DNA of 64,000 nucleotides from Streptomyces sp. SID13031 (GTDB taxonomy: Bacteria; Actinomycetota; Actinomycetes; Propionibacteriales; Kribbellaceae). Position numbers and translations under genes: made by a program. The notes under the pieces are model-generated. The model saw only the letters and a list, made by a program, of their open reading frames with translations, was not told the DNA's origin and made no database searches. The stretch spans positions 62,001 through 126,000 of the forward strand of contig NZ_JAAGLV010000003.1 in the NCBI RefSeq assembly GCF_010548305.1, in the 5' to 3' direction. Shown one piece after another: positions 1-10,997 of this stretch (position 1 is the stretch's first letter; every line of letters begins with the position of its first letter).

Positions 1-782
1 AGGAACTTGTACCGGTAGACGTTGATGCCCAGCGTCTCGGCCGCCATCGGGCTCTCACCGCAGGACCGCAGCCGCAGACCGAAGGCGGTACGCCAGAGCA
101 GCAAGGCGCTCCCGACGATCAGGACGATCGCCAGCACCGTCAGGGTCGACAGGGACGTGGTCACCGCCGCGACCACGGAGGCCAGGTCCGAGACCACGAA
201 CCAGTGCTTGTCCTGCAGCGTGTTCATGGCATCCGAGATACCGGGGATCGTGATCGCCAGCGGTTCGTCGAGCGGCGGCGACTGGGTCGGGCCACCACCT
301 TGCAGGCCGGAGAAGAAGGTGTCGGCGAGGAAGGCCGCCGCACCGATCGCGATGATGTTGATGGCCACACCGGAGACGATGTGATCCACCCCGAAGGTCA
401 CCGTCGCCAGCGCGTGCAGCGCGGCGCCGATCATCCCGAAGAGCATCGCGCCGACGACGCCCGCCCATGGTCCGTACCAGTAGCCGAAGTAGCCGGCCCC
501 GATCGTGCCGAGGATCATCATGCCCTCGAGGCCGATGTTCACCACGCCGGCGCGTTCCGACCACAGACCGGCCAGCGCGGCCAAGGCGATCGGGACGGCG
601 GCGTTGACCGCCTCTCGCATCGTTCCGGCGGAGTCGACCTCGTGGGCGCCGGTCAGTACCCGGACCAGTGAGAGCAGGGCGAACCCGGCCAGCACCCAGA
701 TCCAGATGCTGATCCGCCTGCGCGGTACCAACGCCTCCGCCGGCGCTCCGGCCGGCCGGAGCTCTTCGGGAGCCATCGTCAT
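1..782 (-). CDS. BMP-family nucleoside ABC transporter, second permease (partial)
   Basis: Integral membrane subunit of a branched-chain-amino-acid-type permease (YufQ/NupQ-like) that would move nucleosides through the membrane with the upstream ATPase and BmpA lipoprotein. Read on the minus strand it begins MTMAPEELRP, has a transmembrane segment near residue 30 and the family signature GVVNIGLEGMMILG around residues 80-93, then further hydrophobic helices. The ATG at 782 overlaps the stop of the preceding permease (ATGA), so the two are translationally coupled; a second in-frame ATG lies at 776. The gene is open at base 1, so its 3' end is outside the window. Family assignment is firm; nucleoside specificity is inferred from the operon type. 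Confidence 0.88.
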   Translation of the reverse strand, partial: MTMAPEELRPAGAPAEALVPRRRISIWIWVLAGFALLSLVRVLTGAHEVDSAGTMREAVNAAVPIALAALAGLWSERAGVVNIGLEGMMILGTIGAGYFGYWYGPWAGVVGAMLFGMIGAALHALATVTFGVDHIVSGVAINIIAIGAAAFLADTFFSGLQGGGPTQSPPLDEPLAITIPGISDAMNTLQDKHWFVVSDLASVVAAVTTSLSTLTVLAIVLIVGSALLLWRTAFGLRLRSCGESPMAAETLGINVYRYKF

Positions 783-1890
783 CGGGTCGCCTCCGAGGTC
801 GCCTCGGCCGGAGCCGAGCTGCTGAGTACCGCTGCCACCCGGTGTTGCTCAAGCGCCGTTCTGTACCTGCGCACCACCTCGTAGGCGATGACCACGGTCA
901 GGACGATCACGCCCTGGGTGATCGAAACGATGTCGGGTGAAACCTGGGCCTTGATCTCGAGCAGGTTGCTCTGCTCGGTGAGGTAGGAGAACAGCAGCGC
1001 GCCGACGGCGATGCCGAACGGGTTGTTGCGGCCGAGCAGCGCGACCGCGATCCCGGCGAAGCCGATACCGGTCTGGAACGTCGTGCCGTAGCTGTGCGAG
1101 CTGCCGAACAGCAGCGGCAGGCCGATCAGCCCGGCCACCGCTCCCGAGATCACCATCGAGACGACGACCATCCGGCGTACGTCGATGCCGCTGGCAACGG
1201 CTGCACTGGCCGACGTGCCGGTGGCGCGCAGTTCGAAGCCGAACCTCGACCGGTTCAGCAGTACGCCGTACGCGATACCACCGACGACGGCCAGCAGCGA
1301 CAGGCCGAGCAACTCGTTGGGAGCCGAAGGCAGGAACGGGATGCCGGGCACCCAGCTGTCCTTCGGGAGTTCCTTGGTTGCCAGGTTGCTGCCGGTGGTC
1401 ACCCCGAGCTTGCGCAGCAGGTACGCCGTCAACGACACCGCGATGGCGTTGAGCATGATCGTCGAGATCACCTCGCTGACGCCACGGGTGACCTTCAGCA
1501 GACCGGCGATCGAGGCCCAGACCGCGCCCACCACCATCGCCAGGATGATCGCGACCACGACGTTCAGCGCGCCGGGCAGCCAGCCCTGCGAGGCGAAGAC
1601 GGCCGCGGTGAAGACCGCCACCCGGTACTGCCCCTCGACGCCGATGTTGAACAGGTTCATCCGGAAGCCGATCGCGGCCGCCAGGCCGGACAGGTACAGG
1701 ATCGAGGCGTTGTTCAGGATGTTGATCACGTTGCGCTCGGCCGGCGCGGTGAAGATCGTGCTGAGGAAGCCCGAGACGGAGCTACCGGCCGCCAGCAGGA
1801 TCACACAGGTGATCAGCAACGCGACGACGACGGCCAGGACCGGGGCGGCGAGTGCCAGCCCGATCCGGCGGGGGTCCAGCCTGGTGCCCA

Positions 1891-1894
<4 letters not shown>
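779..1894 (-). CDS. BMP-family nucleoside ABC transporter, first permease
   Basis: Inner-membrane permease of 371 residues, YufP/NupP-like. About ten hydrophobic stretches are visible, starting with residues 10-35. The conserved LFNIGVEGQYRVAVF block near residues 80-95 parallels the NIGLEG block of the next gene, as usual for paired permeases of this family. The GTG/ATG start region overlaps the stop of the ATPase gene by four bases (1891-1894) and its own stop overlaps the next start, so the three genes form one tightly coupled operon. Expected to work with the BmpA lipoprotein in nucleoside (or similar ribosylated substrate) uptake; the exact substrate cannot be read from sequence. Confidence 0.9.
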
Positions 1895-3348
<1,454 letters not shown>

Positions 3349-3518
3349 TCCGGGGAATCTCTTGCCGATTCCCTGGAGCCGGACTGCCGTCGTCTGAGTC
3401 CTGGTGTTGATGTCACACGCTCCCAGATCCCCCGGCGACCCCGTTGTCGGCCGGAACGAGCCTCGGGCCCGGGCGAGAACGCTACCGCGTCACCGGCCGA
3501 GCCCGAGGTCTGTTGTGG

Positions 3519-4577
3519 TCAGAGTTTCGAGGGAGCCTTCAGCTCGCCCGAGATCAACTTGGCCTTGTACTCGTCGATCTTCGGGGCGACGTCCTTGAGG
3601 AAGTCGCCGCTGGTGGCGTACCCGACACCGTCGCGCTTGATGTCGTACACATCGAAGCCGGCCTTGGTGGTGCCGTCCTTGAACGCCTTCACGAAGTCGA
3701 AGACGGCCACGTCGACGCGCTTCAGCGACGAGGTCAGGATGTGCTTCTGCTGCTCCGGGGTCGCGCTCAGGTACTGGTCGGCGTCGACGCCGATCGCCCA
3801 GATGCCGTCGGGCTTCGTCGCGACTGTGTCGAACAGACCGCCACCGGACAGGCCGGAGGCGTGGAAGACGATGTCCGCGCCGCCGTCGTACAGCGCCGTG
3901 GCCGCGGTCTTGGCGCCCGCGGGGTTCGCGAAGGCCTTCGCGTTGCCCTCGTCGGACAGCCACTTGATGGCGACCGTGATCGTCGGGTCGACCGCGGCGG
4001 CTCCGGCCTTGTAGCCGGCCGCGAACGGATCGATGACCGCACCCGGCGCGCCGCCGATGAAGCCGAGTTTCTTGGTCTTGGTCTTGAGCGCGGCGGCGAC
4101 ACCGACCAGGAACGCGCCCTGCTCGGCCGAGAACACCAGGTTGGTGACGTTCGGAGCCTCGCCGAAGCCGTCCACGACCGCGAACTTGACGTTCGGGTAC
4201 TCCTTGGCGACCTTCACAACCTCTTCGGTGTAGACGAAGCCGACACCGATGATCGGGCTGTAGCCCTGGTCGGCCAGCGTCCGCAGCCGCTCTTCCTTGG
4301 CGGAGTCGGGCTCGCCGTCGGCCGCCTCGGCCTCCTCGCAGGTGGCGTCCAGGTCGTCCAGGGACTTCTTCACGCCCGCGGCGGCGAGGTCGTTGAACGA
4401 GTGGTCACCGCGACCGCCGATGTCGTAGGCCAGGCCGATCTTGGGGCCCGCGCCCGTCTTGTCGGCGCACAGCTCGTCGCTACCGGCGGCAGCGCCCGTG
4501 TTTTCCTTCTTCGCGCAGCCCGTGACGATGAGTGCCACCGTGACGGCGACGGCCGCCAGCTTGGTCGTGTGCCGCAA
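3519..4577 (-). CDS. BmpA-family substrate-binding lipoprotein
   Basis: Extracytoplasmic lipoprotein that captures the substrate for the ABC permeases encoded downstream. The mature protein carries BMP/PnrA-family motifs: GLAYDIGGRGDHSFNDLAAAG after the N-terminus, YSPIIGVGFVYTEEV, FSAEQGAFLVGVAAAL, FIGGAPGAVIDPFAAGYKAG and an IWAIGVDADQYLS segment. I chose the TTG at 4577 (LRHTTKLAAVAVTVALIVTGC) because AGGAGG lies five bases upstream at 4582-4587 and it gives a standard lipoprotein signal ending in the lipobox VTGC; longer frames have no signal peptide. First gene of the operon, 107 bases or more before the ATPase. Substrate likely a nucleoside, from family knowledge. Confidence 0.9.
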   Translation of the reverse strand: MRHTTKLAAVAVTVALIVTGCAKKENTGAAAGSDELCADKTGAGPKIGLAYDIGGRGDHSFNDLAAAGVKKSLDDLDATCEEAEAADGEPDSAKEERLRTLADQGYSPIIGVGFVYTEEVVKVAKEYPNVKFAVVDGFGEAPNVTNLVFSAEQGAFLVGVAAALKTKTKKLGFIGGAPGAVIDPFAAGYKAGAAAVDPTITVAIKWLSDEGNAKAFANPAGAKTAATALYDGGADIVFHASGLSGGGLFDTVATKPDGIWAIGVDADQYLSATPEQQKHILTSSLKRVDVAVFDFVKAFKDGTTKAGFDVYDIKRDGVGYATSGDFLKDVAPKIDEYKAKLISGELKAPSKL

Positions 4578-4825
4578 GATGCCTCCTCGATCTCTGATCG
4601 CCCCGTGCAGGCGTTCGCAGCGACACGATAGACCGCGATTCACCCCCCAGCCACCGACGATGCGCCGGAAGGATGCTCGTTACTCAATCGTAGTTTCCGG
4701 GAGTGACGCTCTGACAGAGAGTGATCGCGCGGGGTGAGACGGCTGCGACCGGATCCGTCCGGCGGGTGCCCGGGGTCAGGCCGCCACCGGAGTCTGCCTT
4801 CGGCGACTACTATCTGGAGTATTTC

Positions 4826-5491
4826 ATGTCGACCGAATCAGTCATCTTCAGTGGCGTCGGCCCGGACGCCGACCCGTGGCACCCCCTGCCGGAGACGAGC
4901 GCGCGGCTGGCGGGGGTGCTGGCCGAGCTCGGGCCCGTGCACACCGTCAGTACGCCCGACGAACTCGCCAAAAGGCTCGACCAGGCGGCCGTACTGGTCG
5001 TCAACGCCAGCGCGAATCGCACCGGCCCGACGCCTGCTGACCAGCAGTTCGGCCGGCTGCTCGAGGGCTTCCTGGCCCGCGGTGGCGGCCTGCTCGCCAT
5101 CCACAGCTCGACCATCGCCTTCCCCGGCCTGCAGAGCTGGCACCAGGCGGTCGGGGCGATCTGGGAGCAGGGCAAGACCTTCCACCCGCCGCTCGACCGC
5201 ACCCTGGTACGGCGTACCGAGGTCAAGCACCCGATCGCCGACGGCCTGGGCGACTTCTGGGTCGAGGACGAGCGCTACAGCGACCTCGATCTCGCCGACG
5301 GCAGCGCGATCGAGGTCGTCTACGTCCATACCCACGACGACGTGACGCACCCGCTCGTGTGGGCGCGGGAGTACGGCGGAGGCCGGGTCGTCTACAGCGC
5401 CTTGGGCCATGACGCGCGCTCCTACGAGTCGTCCGACCACGTCGAGCTGCTGCGGCGCAGTACCGAGTGGTTGAAGGCGGCAAGGAGCTAG
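4826..5491 (+). CDS. ThuA-like domain protein
   Basis: Protein of 221 residues with a class-I-glutamine-amidotransferase-like fold as in ThuA (trehalose utilisation). Recognisable parts are the LARGGGLLAIHSSTIAFP segment near residues 85-102, HPPLDRTL, EVKHPIADGLGDFWVEDERYS and the closing YGGGRVVYSALGHDARSYE. The start is the ATG at 4826, preceded by TGGAG; upstream in-frame sequence looks non-coding. It is divergent from bmpA and 41 bases before the M20 amidohydrolase, so the two plus-strand genes may be cotranscribed. The biochemical reaction of ThuA-like proteins in this context is not known; a sugar-processing role is the usual guess. Confidence 0.8.
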   Translation: MSTESVIFSGVGPDADPWHPLPETSARLAGVLAELGPVHTVSTPDELAKRLDQAAVLVVNASANRTGPTPADQQFGRLLEGFLARGGGLLAIHSSTIAFPGLQSWHQAVGAIWEQGKTFHPPLDRTLVRRTEVKHPIADGLGDFWVEDERYSDLDLADGSAIEVVYVHTHDDVTHPLVWAREYGGGRVVYSALGHDARSYESSDHVELLRRSTEWLKAARS

Positions 5492-5532
5492 TCCTGGTTC
5501 GCCTGCTGGATCAGGGATGCAAGGATTGGTAA

Positions 5533-6720
5533 ATGACGACTTCGCACGAGCTGCGGCTTGCTGACGTGAAGGCTCGCGTCGACGAGGTGCGGAAAGAAGC
5601 GGTCGCAGTACGCCGTGACCTGCACACCCACCCCGAGCTCGGCTGGCACGAGGTCCGTACGACGGAGCTGCTCGCGCGGCGACTCACCGAGGCCGGGCTC
5701 TCCCCCCGCGTACTGCCGACCGGGACCGGACTGATCTGCGACATCGGGTCGGGCGACACCTGCGTGGCGTTGCGGGCCGACATCGACGCGCTGCCGGTGC
5801 CGGACATGGTGGAGGCGCCTTGGCGCTCGACCATCGAGGGCCAGGCGCACGCCTGCGGGCACGACGTACACACCGCTGCTGTGCTCGGAGCCGGTCTCGT
5901 GCTGGCGGGCATGGCCAGGGACGGCCTGCTCGACCGTCGCATCAGGTTGATCTTCCAGCCGGCCGAGGAGGTCATGCCGGGCGGCGCTCTCGGAGTGATC
6001 GCGGCTGGCGGGATCGATGGGGTACACCGGATCTATGGGCTCCACTGCGACCCGAGGCTGGAGGTCGGGCAGGTCGGGCTGCGGACCGGCGCACTGACCG
6101 CCGCGGCCGACCGCATCCTCGTCCAGCTGACTGGCCCGGGCGGACACACCTCCCGGCCGCATCTGACCGGCGACCTCGTCTACGCGCTGGCGACGCTCGT
6201 CACCGAACTCCCAGCCGCTCTGTCCCGTCGGGTCGACCCGCGAGCGGGCATGTCGCTGGTGTGGGGCCGGATCACCTCAGGGTCGGCCGCCAACGCGATC
6301 CCGGCCCGTGGCGAGGCAGAGGGCACGCTGCGTTGCCTCGACGTCAGCGCCTGGCGGCTCGCGGCCGAGCTGCTCCCCACGCTCGCGGAGCAGCTCGTAG
6401 CGCCGTACGGCGTGGAGGTGGACACCGAGGTCACGCATGGCGTCCCGCCGGTCATGAACGACGCGCTGGCGATCGACGTCTTCCGGTCAGCCGTAGAGCA
6501 GACGATGGGCTCGGGTGCGATCGCCCAGACCGACCAGAGCATGGGCGGCGAGGACTTCGCCTGGTACCTCGAACACGTCCCCGGCGCGATGGCCCGCCTC
6601 GGCGTCCGCCCGGCCGGCCTCGAAACCGCCCCCGACCTCCACACCCCCGGCTTCAACCCTTCAGAGGAAGCCATCGCGCTCGGCACCGGAGTACTAACCG
6701 CCGCCGCCCTGCTGGACTAG
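5533..6720 (+). CDS. M20 family metallopeptidase / amidohydrolase
   Basis: Cytoplasmic zinc hydrolase of 395 residues, AmhX/hippurate-hydrolase type, cleaving N-acyl or amide bonds of amino acids. Motifs in order: RRDLHTHPELGWHE (N-terminus of the family), LRADIDALPV, HACGHDVHTAA (metal ligands), FQPAEE (catalytic glutamate), the LTGPGGHTSRPH dimerisation-domain motif, and MGGEDFAWY near the end. Length is normal. The ATG at 5533 follows a weak GGAT; no better start is seen. It ends just before a strong bidirectional terminator at 6743-6785. In Streptomyces a similar amidohydrolase lies near the bmp operon; the natural substrate is unknown. Confidence 0.9.
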   Translation: MTTSHELRLADVKARVDEVRKEAVAVRRDLHTHPELGWHEVRTTELLARRLTEAGLSPRVLPTGTGLICDIGSGDTCVALRADIDALPVPDMVEAPWRSTIEGQAHACGHDVHTAAVLGAGLVLAGMARDGLLDRRIRLIFQPAEEVMPGGALGVIAAGGIDGVHRIYGLHCDPRLEVGQVGLRTGALTAAADRILVQLTGPGGHTSRPHLTGDLVYALATLVTELPAALSRRVDPRAGMSLVWGRITSGSAANAIPARGEAEGTLRCLDVSAWRLAAELLPTLAEQLVAPYGVEVDTEVTHGVPPVMNDALAIDVFRSAVEQTMGSGAIAQTDQSMGGEDFAWYLEHVPGAMARLGVRPAGLETAPDLHTPGFNPSEEAIALGTGVLTAAALLD

Positions 6721-6742
6721 CCGGCTACAACTGATCCCTGAA

Positions 6743-6785
6743 ACGAAACCGCCGGCCGTCCGAGGAGGACGACCGGCGGTTTCGT
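6743..6785. terminator. Bidirectional intrinsic terminator
   Basis: A 13-bp perfect stem, acgaaaccgccgg (6743-6755) with ccggcggtttcgt (6773-6785), closes a 17-base loop. It lies between the convergent amidohydrolase and secreted-protein genes, and the A/T ends of the stem give a weak U-tract on either strand. Confidence 0.8.
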
Positions 6786-6801
6786 GAAAACGACGTGGGT
6801 C

Positions 6802-7821
6802 TCAGCGGTTCGGAACCTGGATCTCCGCCACCGGGACGACGACTGTGGTCGAGCGGGTCAGCGTCGCGGTACCGGTCTGCGGTCCGCCTGCGTCCTGGCC
6901 GGTCCAGTTGGCCACCCAGTTGACCGTCGCGGTGACCGGCCAGCCGGCATTCGACCGGTCGAAGATCACCGTGCAGGCGTTCGCCTCGGACTTGCCCTGG
7001 CCGTAGCCGTACTTCGCCTGGTCGACCGGACAGCTGTTGGATCCGGCCGCCGAGGTGATCGCCACGTCGCCCGACTTCGCCACCAAGGTCATGTTGACCG
7101 GGGTATTGGGCACGGAGGCGTTCAGCGTCAGCGTGCCGTTGTCTGCCAGCGAACCGTCCGGGTTCGTCACCCAGAACCAGGTGGGCAGGTTGACGATGGA
7201 TGCACCGTTCCTGTCGGTCACCTTGGGGTTGTAGTCCAGCGTGGGAGCCACGATCTGCGCCTGCGCCTCATCCCAGAGCACGTCGGCGAGATCGTCGACC
7301 GCGACCAGTGGCTCGGGAACTTGACCGGGGAGGAAGGCGCGGTAGGAAATCCCGATCCGTGTCCCCATGAAGGTGCCACCGAGGCTCGTATAGCCCTCGT
7401 CCAGCGCGTTGAAGCCGTCGGCACAGTCAACCGTGTACCACTTGTAGGCCTGGCCCGCCTGGTTCGCGGCGACGACCCGGGCCATCTCCTCTCCCGACGG
7501 CCGGGCCAGCATGCCCGCCCCGGCGTGCCCCTGCAGCGGGTTCTCGTTCATCCACTTCTCGAAGTCCTCGGGCTTGCTCGCGTCGGTGCCGTCGATGGTG
7601 AAGGAAGCCGGCTTCCACCAGCACTTCGCGGGGACCGAGTACGTCCTGGAGCCGCCCGTCATGATCTTGCCGGAGGAGCTGGTGACGACCACCTTGACCG
7701 CGACCTTGAATCCGCCGCCGTCGTCCGTCTTGCCGCCGGTGATACCGCCTGCTCCGGCTGACGGAGCCGCCACGACGACAGCCATCATCGCCAGAGCGGT
7801 GATCGAGATCGCTCGCTTCAT
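6802..7821 (-). CDS. Secreted protein of unknown function
   Basis: Protein of 339 residues with a clear Sec signal peptide (MKRAISITALAMMAVVVAAPSAGA, cleavage after about residue 24). The mature part has several cysteines and tryptophans, a segment LPTWFWVTNPDGSLADNGTLTL and a C-terminal TGTATLTRSTTVVVPVAEIQV, suggesting extracellular beta-rich domains of a kind common in actinomycete exported proteins. No enzyme motif was found. It follows, 79 bases downstream, the lipoprotein gene at 7901-8533 on the same strand, so the two may be one unit. The function cannot be assigned. Confidence 0.75.
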   Translation of the reverse strand: MKRAISITALAMMAVVVAAPSAGAGGITGGKTDDGGGFKVAVKVVVTSSSGKIMTGGSRTYSVPAKCWWKPASFTIDGTDASKPEDFEKWMNENPLQGHAGAGMLARPSGEEMARVVAANQAGQAYKWYTVDCADGFNALDEGYTSLGGTFMGTRIGISYRAFLPGQVPEPLVAVDDLADVLWDEAQAQIVAPTLDYNPKVTDRNGASIVNLPTWFWVTNPDGSLADNGTLTLNASVPNTPVNMTLVAKSGDVAITSAAGSNSCPVDQAKYGYGQGKSEANACTVIFDRSNAGWPVTATVNWVANWTGQDAGGPQTGTATLTRSTTVVVPVAEIQVPNR

Positions 7822-7900
7822 GAGTTTGCTCCCCAGACTGCGGTCAAGGTGGTCAATGGTAGTGGGACGGGGGTTCAGCCGCTTTATGACGCAGCAGGCG

Positions 7901-8533
7901 TCACTTGCAGCGTTGCTCCACGAATGAGATGTTGCTGACCACCCAAACGGTTCCGCCGGCTTTCTGGAGCGTGCCCGTCGCGCTCAGGTAGGGCACCAGG
8001 TCCTCCACCGGTTTGCCCGCCGCGTCGGCATCGAGTGACGTGTTGTCCATGCAGGACTTCAGCGTCGCGGTCGAGCCCTTCACCGCGATCGACGAGATGT
8101 CCACCCAGATCTCACCGATCGCGTGATGCTTCCTGGACTTCAACTCGGTCACATAGGAAGTCACCTCGGTGAGCGCCTTTCCGGAAGCGACCCGGCCGAG
8201 GGCGTCCACATCGACGGAGGCCTTGTTGTAAGCCGTCAGGCGGACCAGCAGGTAGTTCAGGAAGGCGTCGGCCGCCGCCTTCTGCTCCGCTGTGGTCGCC
8301 GTCACCTTCCGTCGATGAACGGCAACCGTCTTCGACGGCAACCCGGCCGGTGGCGACGTCGGGCCGGTGGTAATAGGCGTCGTCGGCGCCTCGGTGGGCG
8401 CCGACGTCGGCGCCTCCGTGCTGTTCGAATCCCCGCCCAGAGTCGGCAGGCCCCCATCATCGGACCCACCAGAGCAGCCGAGTGGCACCACCAGGGCAAC
8501 CATCATCACGCCGGTCACCACGAGCTTCTTCAT
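7901..8533 (-). CDS. Putative lipoprotein
   Basis: Protein of 210 residues. The N-terminus MKKLVVTGVMMVALVVPLGC ends in a lipobox (PLGC), so it is likely anchored to the outer face of the membrane. A Thr/Pro/Ala-rich linker (residues about 38-65) precedes a folded domain of about 140 residues with two cysteines (LKSCMDN and the terminal EQRCK) that could pair. It has the outline of NTF2-like lipoproteins, but no diagnostic motif is visible. AGGTTCGGCG precedes the ATG. Probably expressed together with the secreted protein at 6802-7821. Confidence 0.75.
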   Translation of the reverse strand: MKKLVVTGVMMVALVVPLGCSGGSDDGGLPTLGGDSNSTEAPTSAPTEAPTTPITTGPTSPPAGLPSKTVAVHRRKVTATTAEQKAAADAFLNYLLVRLTAYNKASVDVDALGRVASGKALTEVTSYVTELKSRKHHAIGEIWVDISSIAVKGSTATLKSCMDNTSLDADAAGKPVEDLVPYLSATGTLQKAGGTVWVVSNISFVEQRCK

Positions 8534-8594
8534 CGCCGAACCTTTCAGGCCGAGGTCGCCTGATGCTACCTAGAGACTCGGGCCACGCCGCGGT

Positions 8595-10175
8595 CTAGAA
8601 GGTGTCGGCGGGGACGTAGGTGCCCCAGACCGCGCGGAGGGCGTTGGAGACCTCGCCTACGGTGGCGCGGGCCTTGAGGGCTACTTTCATTGGGTAGAGG
8701 CAGTTGTCGTTGCCTCGGGCAGCGTTCTGGAGATCGGTGAGGGCCTTGTCGACCGCGGCCTGGTCGCGTTCGGCGCGGAGGTTGGCGAGGCGTTCGACCT
8801 GCTGGGCCTCGATCAGGGGGTTGACCCGGAGCGGCTCGTAGGGCTCTTCCTCGGCGACCCGGTACTTGTTCAGGCCGACGACGACCCGCTCGGCCGAGTC
8901 GATCTGCTTCGCGATCCGGTACGCCGACTGCTCGATCTCCTGTTTCTGGAAGCCCTTCTCGATCGCCGCGACGGCGCCGCCGAACTCCTCCACCTGATCC
9001 ATCAGCTCGCGGGCGGCCGCCTCCACCTCGTCGGTGAGCGACTCCACGACGTACGAGCCGGCGAACGGATCCACGGTCGCGGTGATGTCGGTCTCGTAGG
9101 CGAGCACCTGCTGGGTGCGCAACGCGAGCCGGGCGGCCTTCTCGGTCGGCAGCGCGATCGCTTCGTCGTACGAGTTGGTGTGCAGCGACTGAGTTCCGCC
9201 GAGCACGGCGGCGAGCCCCTGGATCGCGACCCGGACGAGGTTGACCTCGGGCTGCTGGGCGGTCAGCTGGACGCCGGCCGTCTGGGTGTGGAAGCGCAGC
9301 ATCAGCGACTTGGGGTTCTTCGCGCCGAACTCGTCGCGCATCACCTGCGCCCAGATCCGCCGGGCCGCGCGGAACTTGGCGACCTCCTCGAGCAGCGTGG
9401 TCCGGGAGACGAAGAAGAACGAGAGCCGCGGCGCGAAGGTGTCGACGTCGAGGCCGGCCGCGACCGCGGTCCGGACGTACTCGATCCCGTCGGCGAGGGT
9501 GAAGGCGATCTCCTGCGCGGGCGTCGCGCCGGCCTCGGCCATGTGGTAGCCGGAGATCGAGATCGTGTTCCAGCGCGGCAGCTCGGTCTGGCAGTACGCG
9601 AAGATGTCGCTGATCAGCCGCAGCGACTCCTTCGGCGGGTAGATGTAGGTGCCGCGGGCGATGTACTCCTTCAGGACGTCGTTCTGGATCGTGCCGGTGA
9701 GCTTGTCACCGGACACGCCCTGCTCCTCCGCGACGAGCTGGTAGAGCAGCAACAGCACCGAGCCCGGCGCGTTGATCGTCATCGAGGTGGAGACCTGGTC
9801 CAGCGGGATCCGGTCGAACAGCACCCGCATGTCGTCGATCGAGTCGATCGCCACGCCCACCTTGCCGACCTCGCCGGACGCGATCTCCGCGTCGGAGTCG
9901 TAGCCCATCTGGGTCGGCAGGTCGAACGCGACCGACAACCCCATCGTGCCGGCGTCGATCAGCTGGTGGTACCGCTGGTTCGACTCGGCGGCAGTACCGA
10001 ACCCGGCGTACTGACGCATGGTCCACGGCCGTTGCGTGTACATCGTCGGGTAGACGCCCCGGGTGAACGGGTACTCCCCCGGCGCGCCCAGCTTGGTTGC
10101 AGCGTCGAACCCTTCGAGCCGCTCAGGTCCGTAGACCGGCTCGAAGTCCCATCCCGACTCGGTCTGATGACTCAT
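8595..10175 (-). CDS. Methylmalonyl-CoA mutase family large subunit lacking the B12 domain
   Basis: Cytoplasmic acyl-CoA mutase catalytic subunit of 526 residues. It is the TIM-barrel part only: [17 protein letters not shown] near residues 35-51, [13 protein letters not shown] near 84-95, [12 protein letters not shown] near 159-170, [12 protein letters not shown] with His211, [14 protein letters not shown]. Family knowledge places substrate-selecting residues at Tyr in RQYAGF and Arg in the block before the PP motif; here they are Tyr56 and Arg174, as in methylmalonyl-CoA mutase and unlike the Phe/Gln of isobutyryl-CoA mutase. The cobalamin domain must come from a separate small subunit, not in this window. 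I moved the start to the ATG at 10175 (GGGGG upstream). Confidence 0.88.
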   Translation of the reverse strand: MSHQTESGWDFEPVYGPERLEGFDAATKLGAPGEYPFTRGVYPTMYTQRPWTMRQYAGFGTAAESNQRYHQLIDAGTMGLSVAFDLPTQMGYDSDAEIASGEVGKVGVAIDSIDDMRVLFDRIPLDQVSTSMTINAPGSVLLLLYQLVAEEQGVSGDKLTGTIQNDVLKEYIARGTYIYPPKESLRLISDIFAYCQTELPRWNTISISGYHMAEAGATPAQEIAFTLADGIEYVRTAVAAGLDVDTFAPRLSFFFVSRTTLLEEVAKFRAARRIWAQVMRDEFGAKNPKSLMLRFHTQTAGVQLTAQQPEVNLVRVAIQGLAAVLGGTQSLHTNSYDEAIALPTEKAARLALRTQQVLAYETDITATVDPFAGSYVVESLTDEVEAAARELMDQVEEFGGAVAAIEKGFQKQEIEQSAYRIAKQIDSAERVVVGLNKYRVAEEEPYEPLRVNPLIEAQQVERLANLRAERDQAAVDKALTDLQNAARGNDNCLYPMKVALKARATVGEVSNALRAVWGTYVPADTF

Positions 10176-10257
10176 CCCCCAACCGTAGGCCGTACCACCC
10201 CACCACTGGTACGCACCAGGCTGGTGACATCCAGCACTCTCGGTGACCAAAGTCTCG

Positions 10258-10288
10258 TGGTAGCAATCTGACTGCCGGATTCCTACCA
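10258..10288. promoter_or_regulatory. Candidate operator of the AbrB-type antitoxin gene
   Basis: Imperfect inverted repeat TGGTAG-CA-ATC ... GAT-TC-CTACCA with a nine-base spacer, ending directly before the GGAGG ribosome site of the gene at 10301. Antitoxins of this type usually repress their own promoter, so an autoregulatory site is plausible; not proven. Confidence 0.4.
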
Positions 10289-10300
10289 GGAGGCAGCGCC

Positions 10301-10531
10301 GTGCGGCTCAGATCCAAGGGACAGCTGACAGTGCCGATCGAGGTCCGCGAACATCTCGGACTGCACGAGGGCGACGAGGTCAAGTTCGTTATCCAAGGCG
10401 ACGCCGTGCAGATCGTCCGGGCGAAGGCCAGCGCCTCGCCCGGACGCCGGGTAGCGGCCCGGCTCCGTGGCCGCGGGTCGAGCGGGATGAGCACAGACGA
10501 GATCATGAACCTGCTTCGCGGCGAGGACTGA
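10301..10531 (+). CDS. AbrB/MazE-fold (VapB-type) antitoxin, apparently orphan
   Basis: Small DNA-binding protein of 76 residues. Residues 1-42 form an AbrB/SpoVT swapped-hairpin domain ([24 protein letters not shown]), and the tail [13 protein letters not shown] is typical of the toxin-binding end of VapB antitoxins. The GTG start has GGAGG eight bases upstream. Normally a PIN-domain toxin gene follows on the same strand; here the next 30 bases lead straight into the 3' end of an opposite-strand vapC that already has its own RHH-type antitoxin. The protein may be a leftover, a regulator, or a partner of a toxin elsewhere. Confidence 0.8.
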   Translation: MRLRSKGQLTVPIEVREHLGLHEGDEVKFVIQGDAVQIVRAKASASPGRRVAARLRGRGSSGMSTDEIMNLLRGED

Positions 10532-10562
10532 CCTCAGGCCGCTCCTGCGGCGAGCTGGTCAC

Positions 10563-10997
10563 TTAGAGCACGATGAAGCCAAGCTTGGCGGCCACTTCCG
10601 CCTGAGCCGAGTCCCGGCTCGCAAATCCGCAGGCCTCTGGGGACGACAGCGGCAACGCGGCCAGCTCTGCGACAGCCAGGTGCAGGGCGTCCAAAGATCT
10701 GATCGCGTGATCGCGGACGATCTCGATTGCGCGAGCCTCGATCGCCACTGCGTCCGGACGAAGCAGAGTGACGGGTCCATCGACGGCGGTGTCCGCTTCA
10801 AAAGCTGCCAGGAGGTCGTCCAGGTTCGCCCGGCCGCCTCGGGCCGCACGGGTCAGAGCGCTGGTGACCTCGACCAGAGTCCAGGTGGAGGTCACCAAAG
10901 CGTCTTCACCGATCAGCAGGTCGTTCGCAGCAGTGTGCCCATGCTCGTCCGGCAAGTAGGCACGTACCAACACGGACGAGTCGACGTAGATGATCAC
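10563..10997 (-). CDS. vapC: PIN-domain ribonuclease toxin (VapC family)
   Basis: Toxin of 144 residues with the four acidic PIN residues: Asp6 in IYVDSSVLV, Glu43 in LVEVTSALTR, Asp103 in RSLDALHLAVA and Asp129 in FASRD. These bind the divalent metal for RNA cleavage. The GTG start follows the antitoxin stop directly (TGAGTG), so toxin translation is coupled to the antitoxin, as in type II modules. Target RNA is unknown. Length and motif spacing are normal, so the toxin looks intact. Confidence 0.88.
   Translation of the reverse strand: MIIYVDSSVLVRAYLPDEHGHTAANDLLIGEDALVTSTWTLVEVTSALTRAARGGRANLDDLLAAFEADTAVDGPVTLLRPDAVAIEARAIEIVRDHAIRSLDALHLAVAELAALPLSSPEACGFASRDSAQAEVAAKLGFIVL

Noticed and set aside
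8595..10175. Call as isobutyryl-CoA mutase IcmA
   Set aside because: Substrate-pocket residues are Tyr56 and Arg174, as in methylmalonyl-CoA mutase, rather than Phe and Gln.
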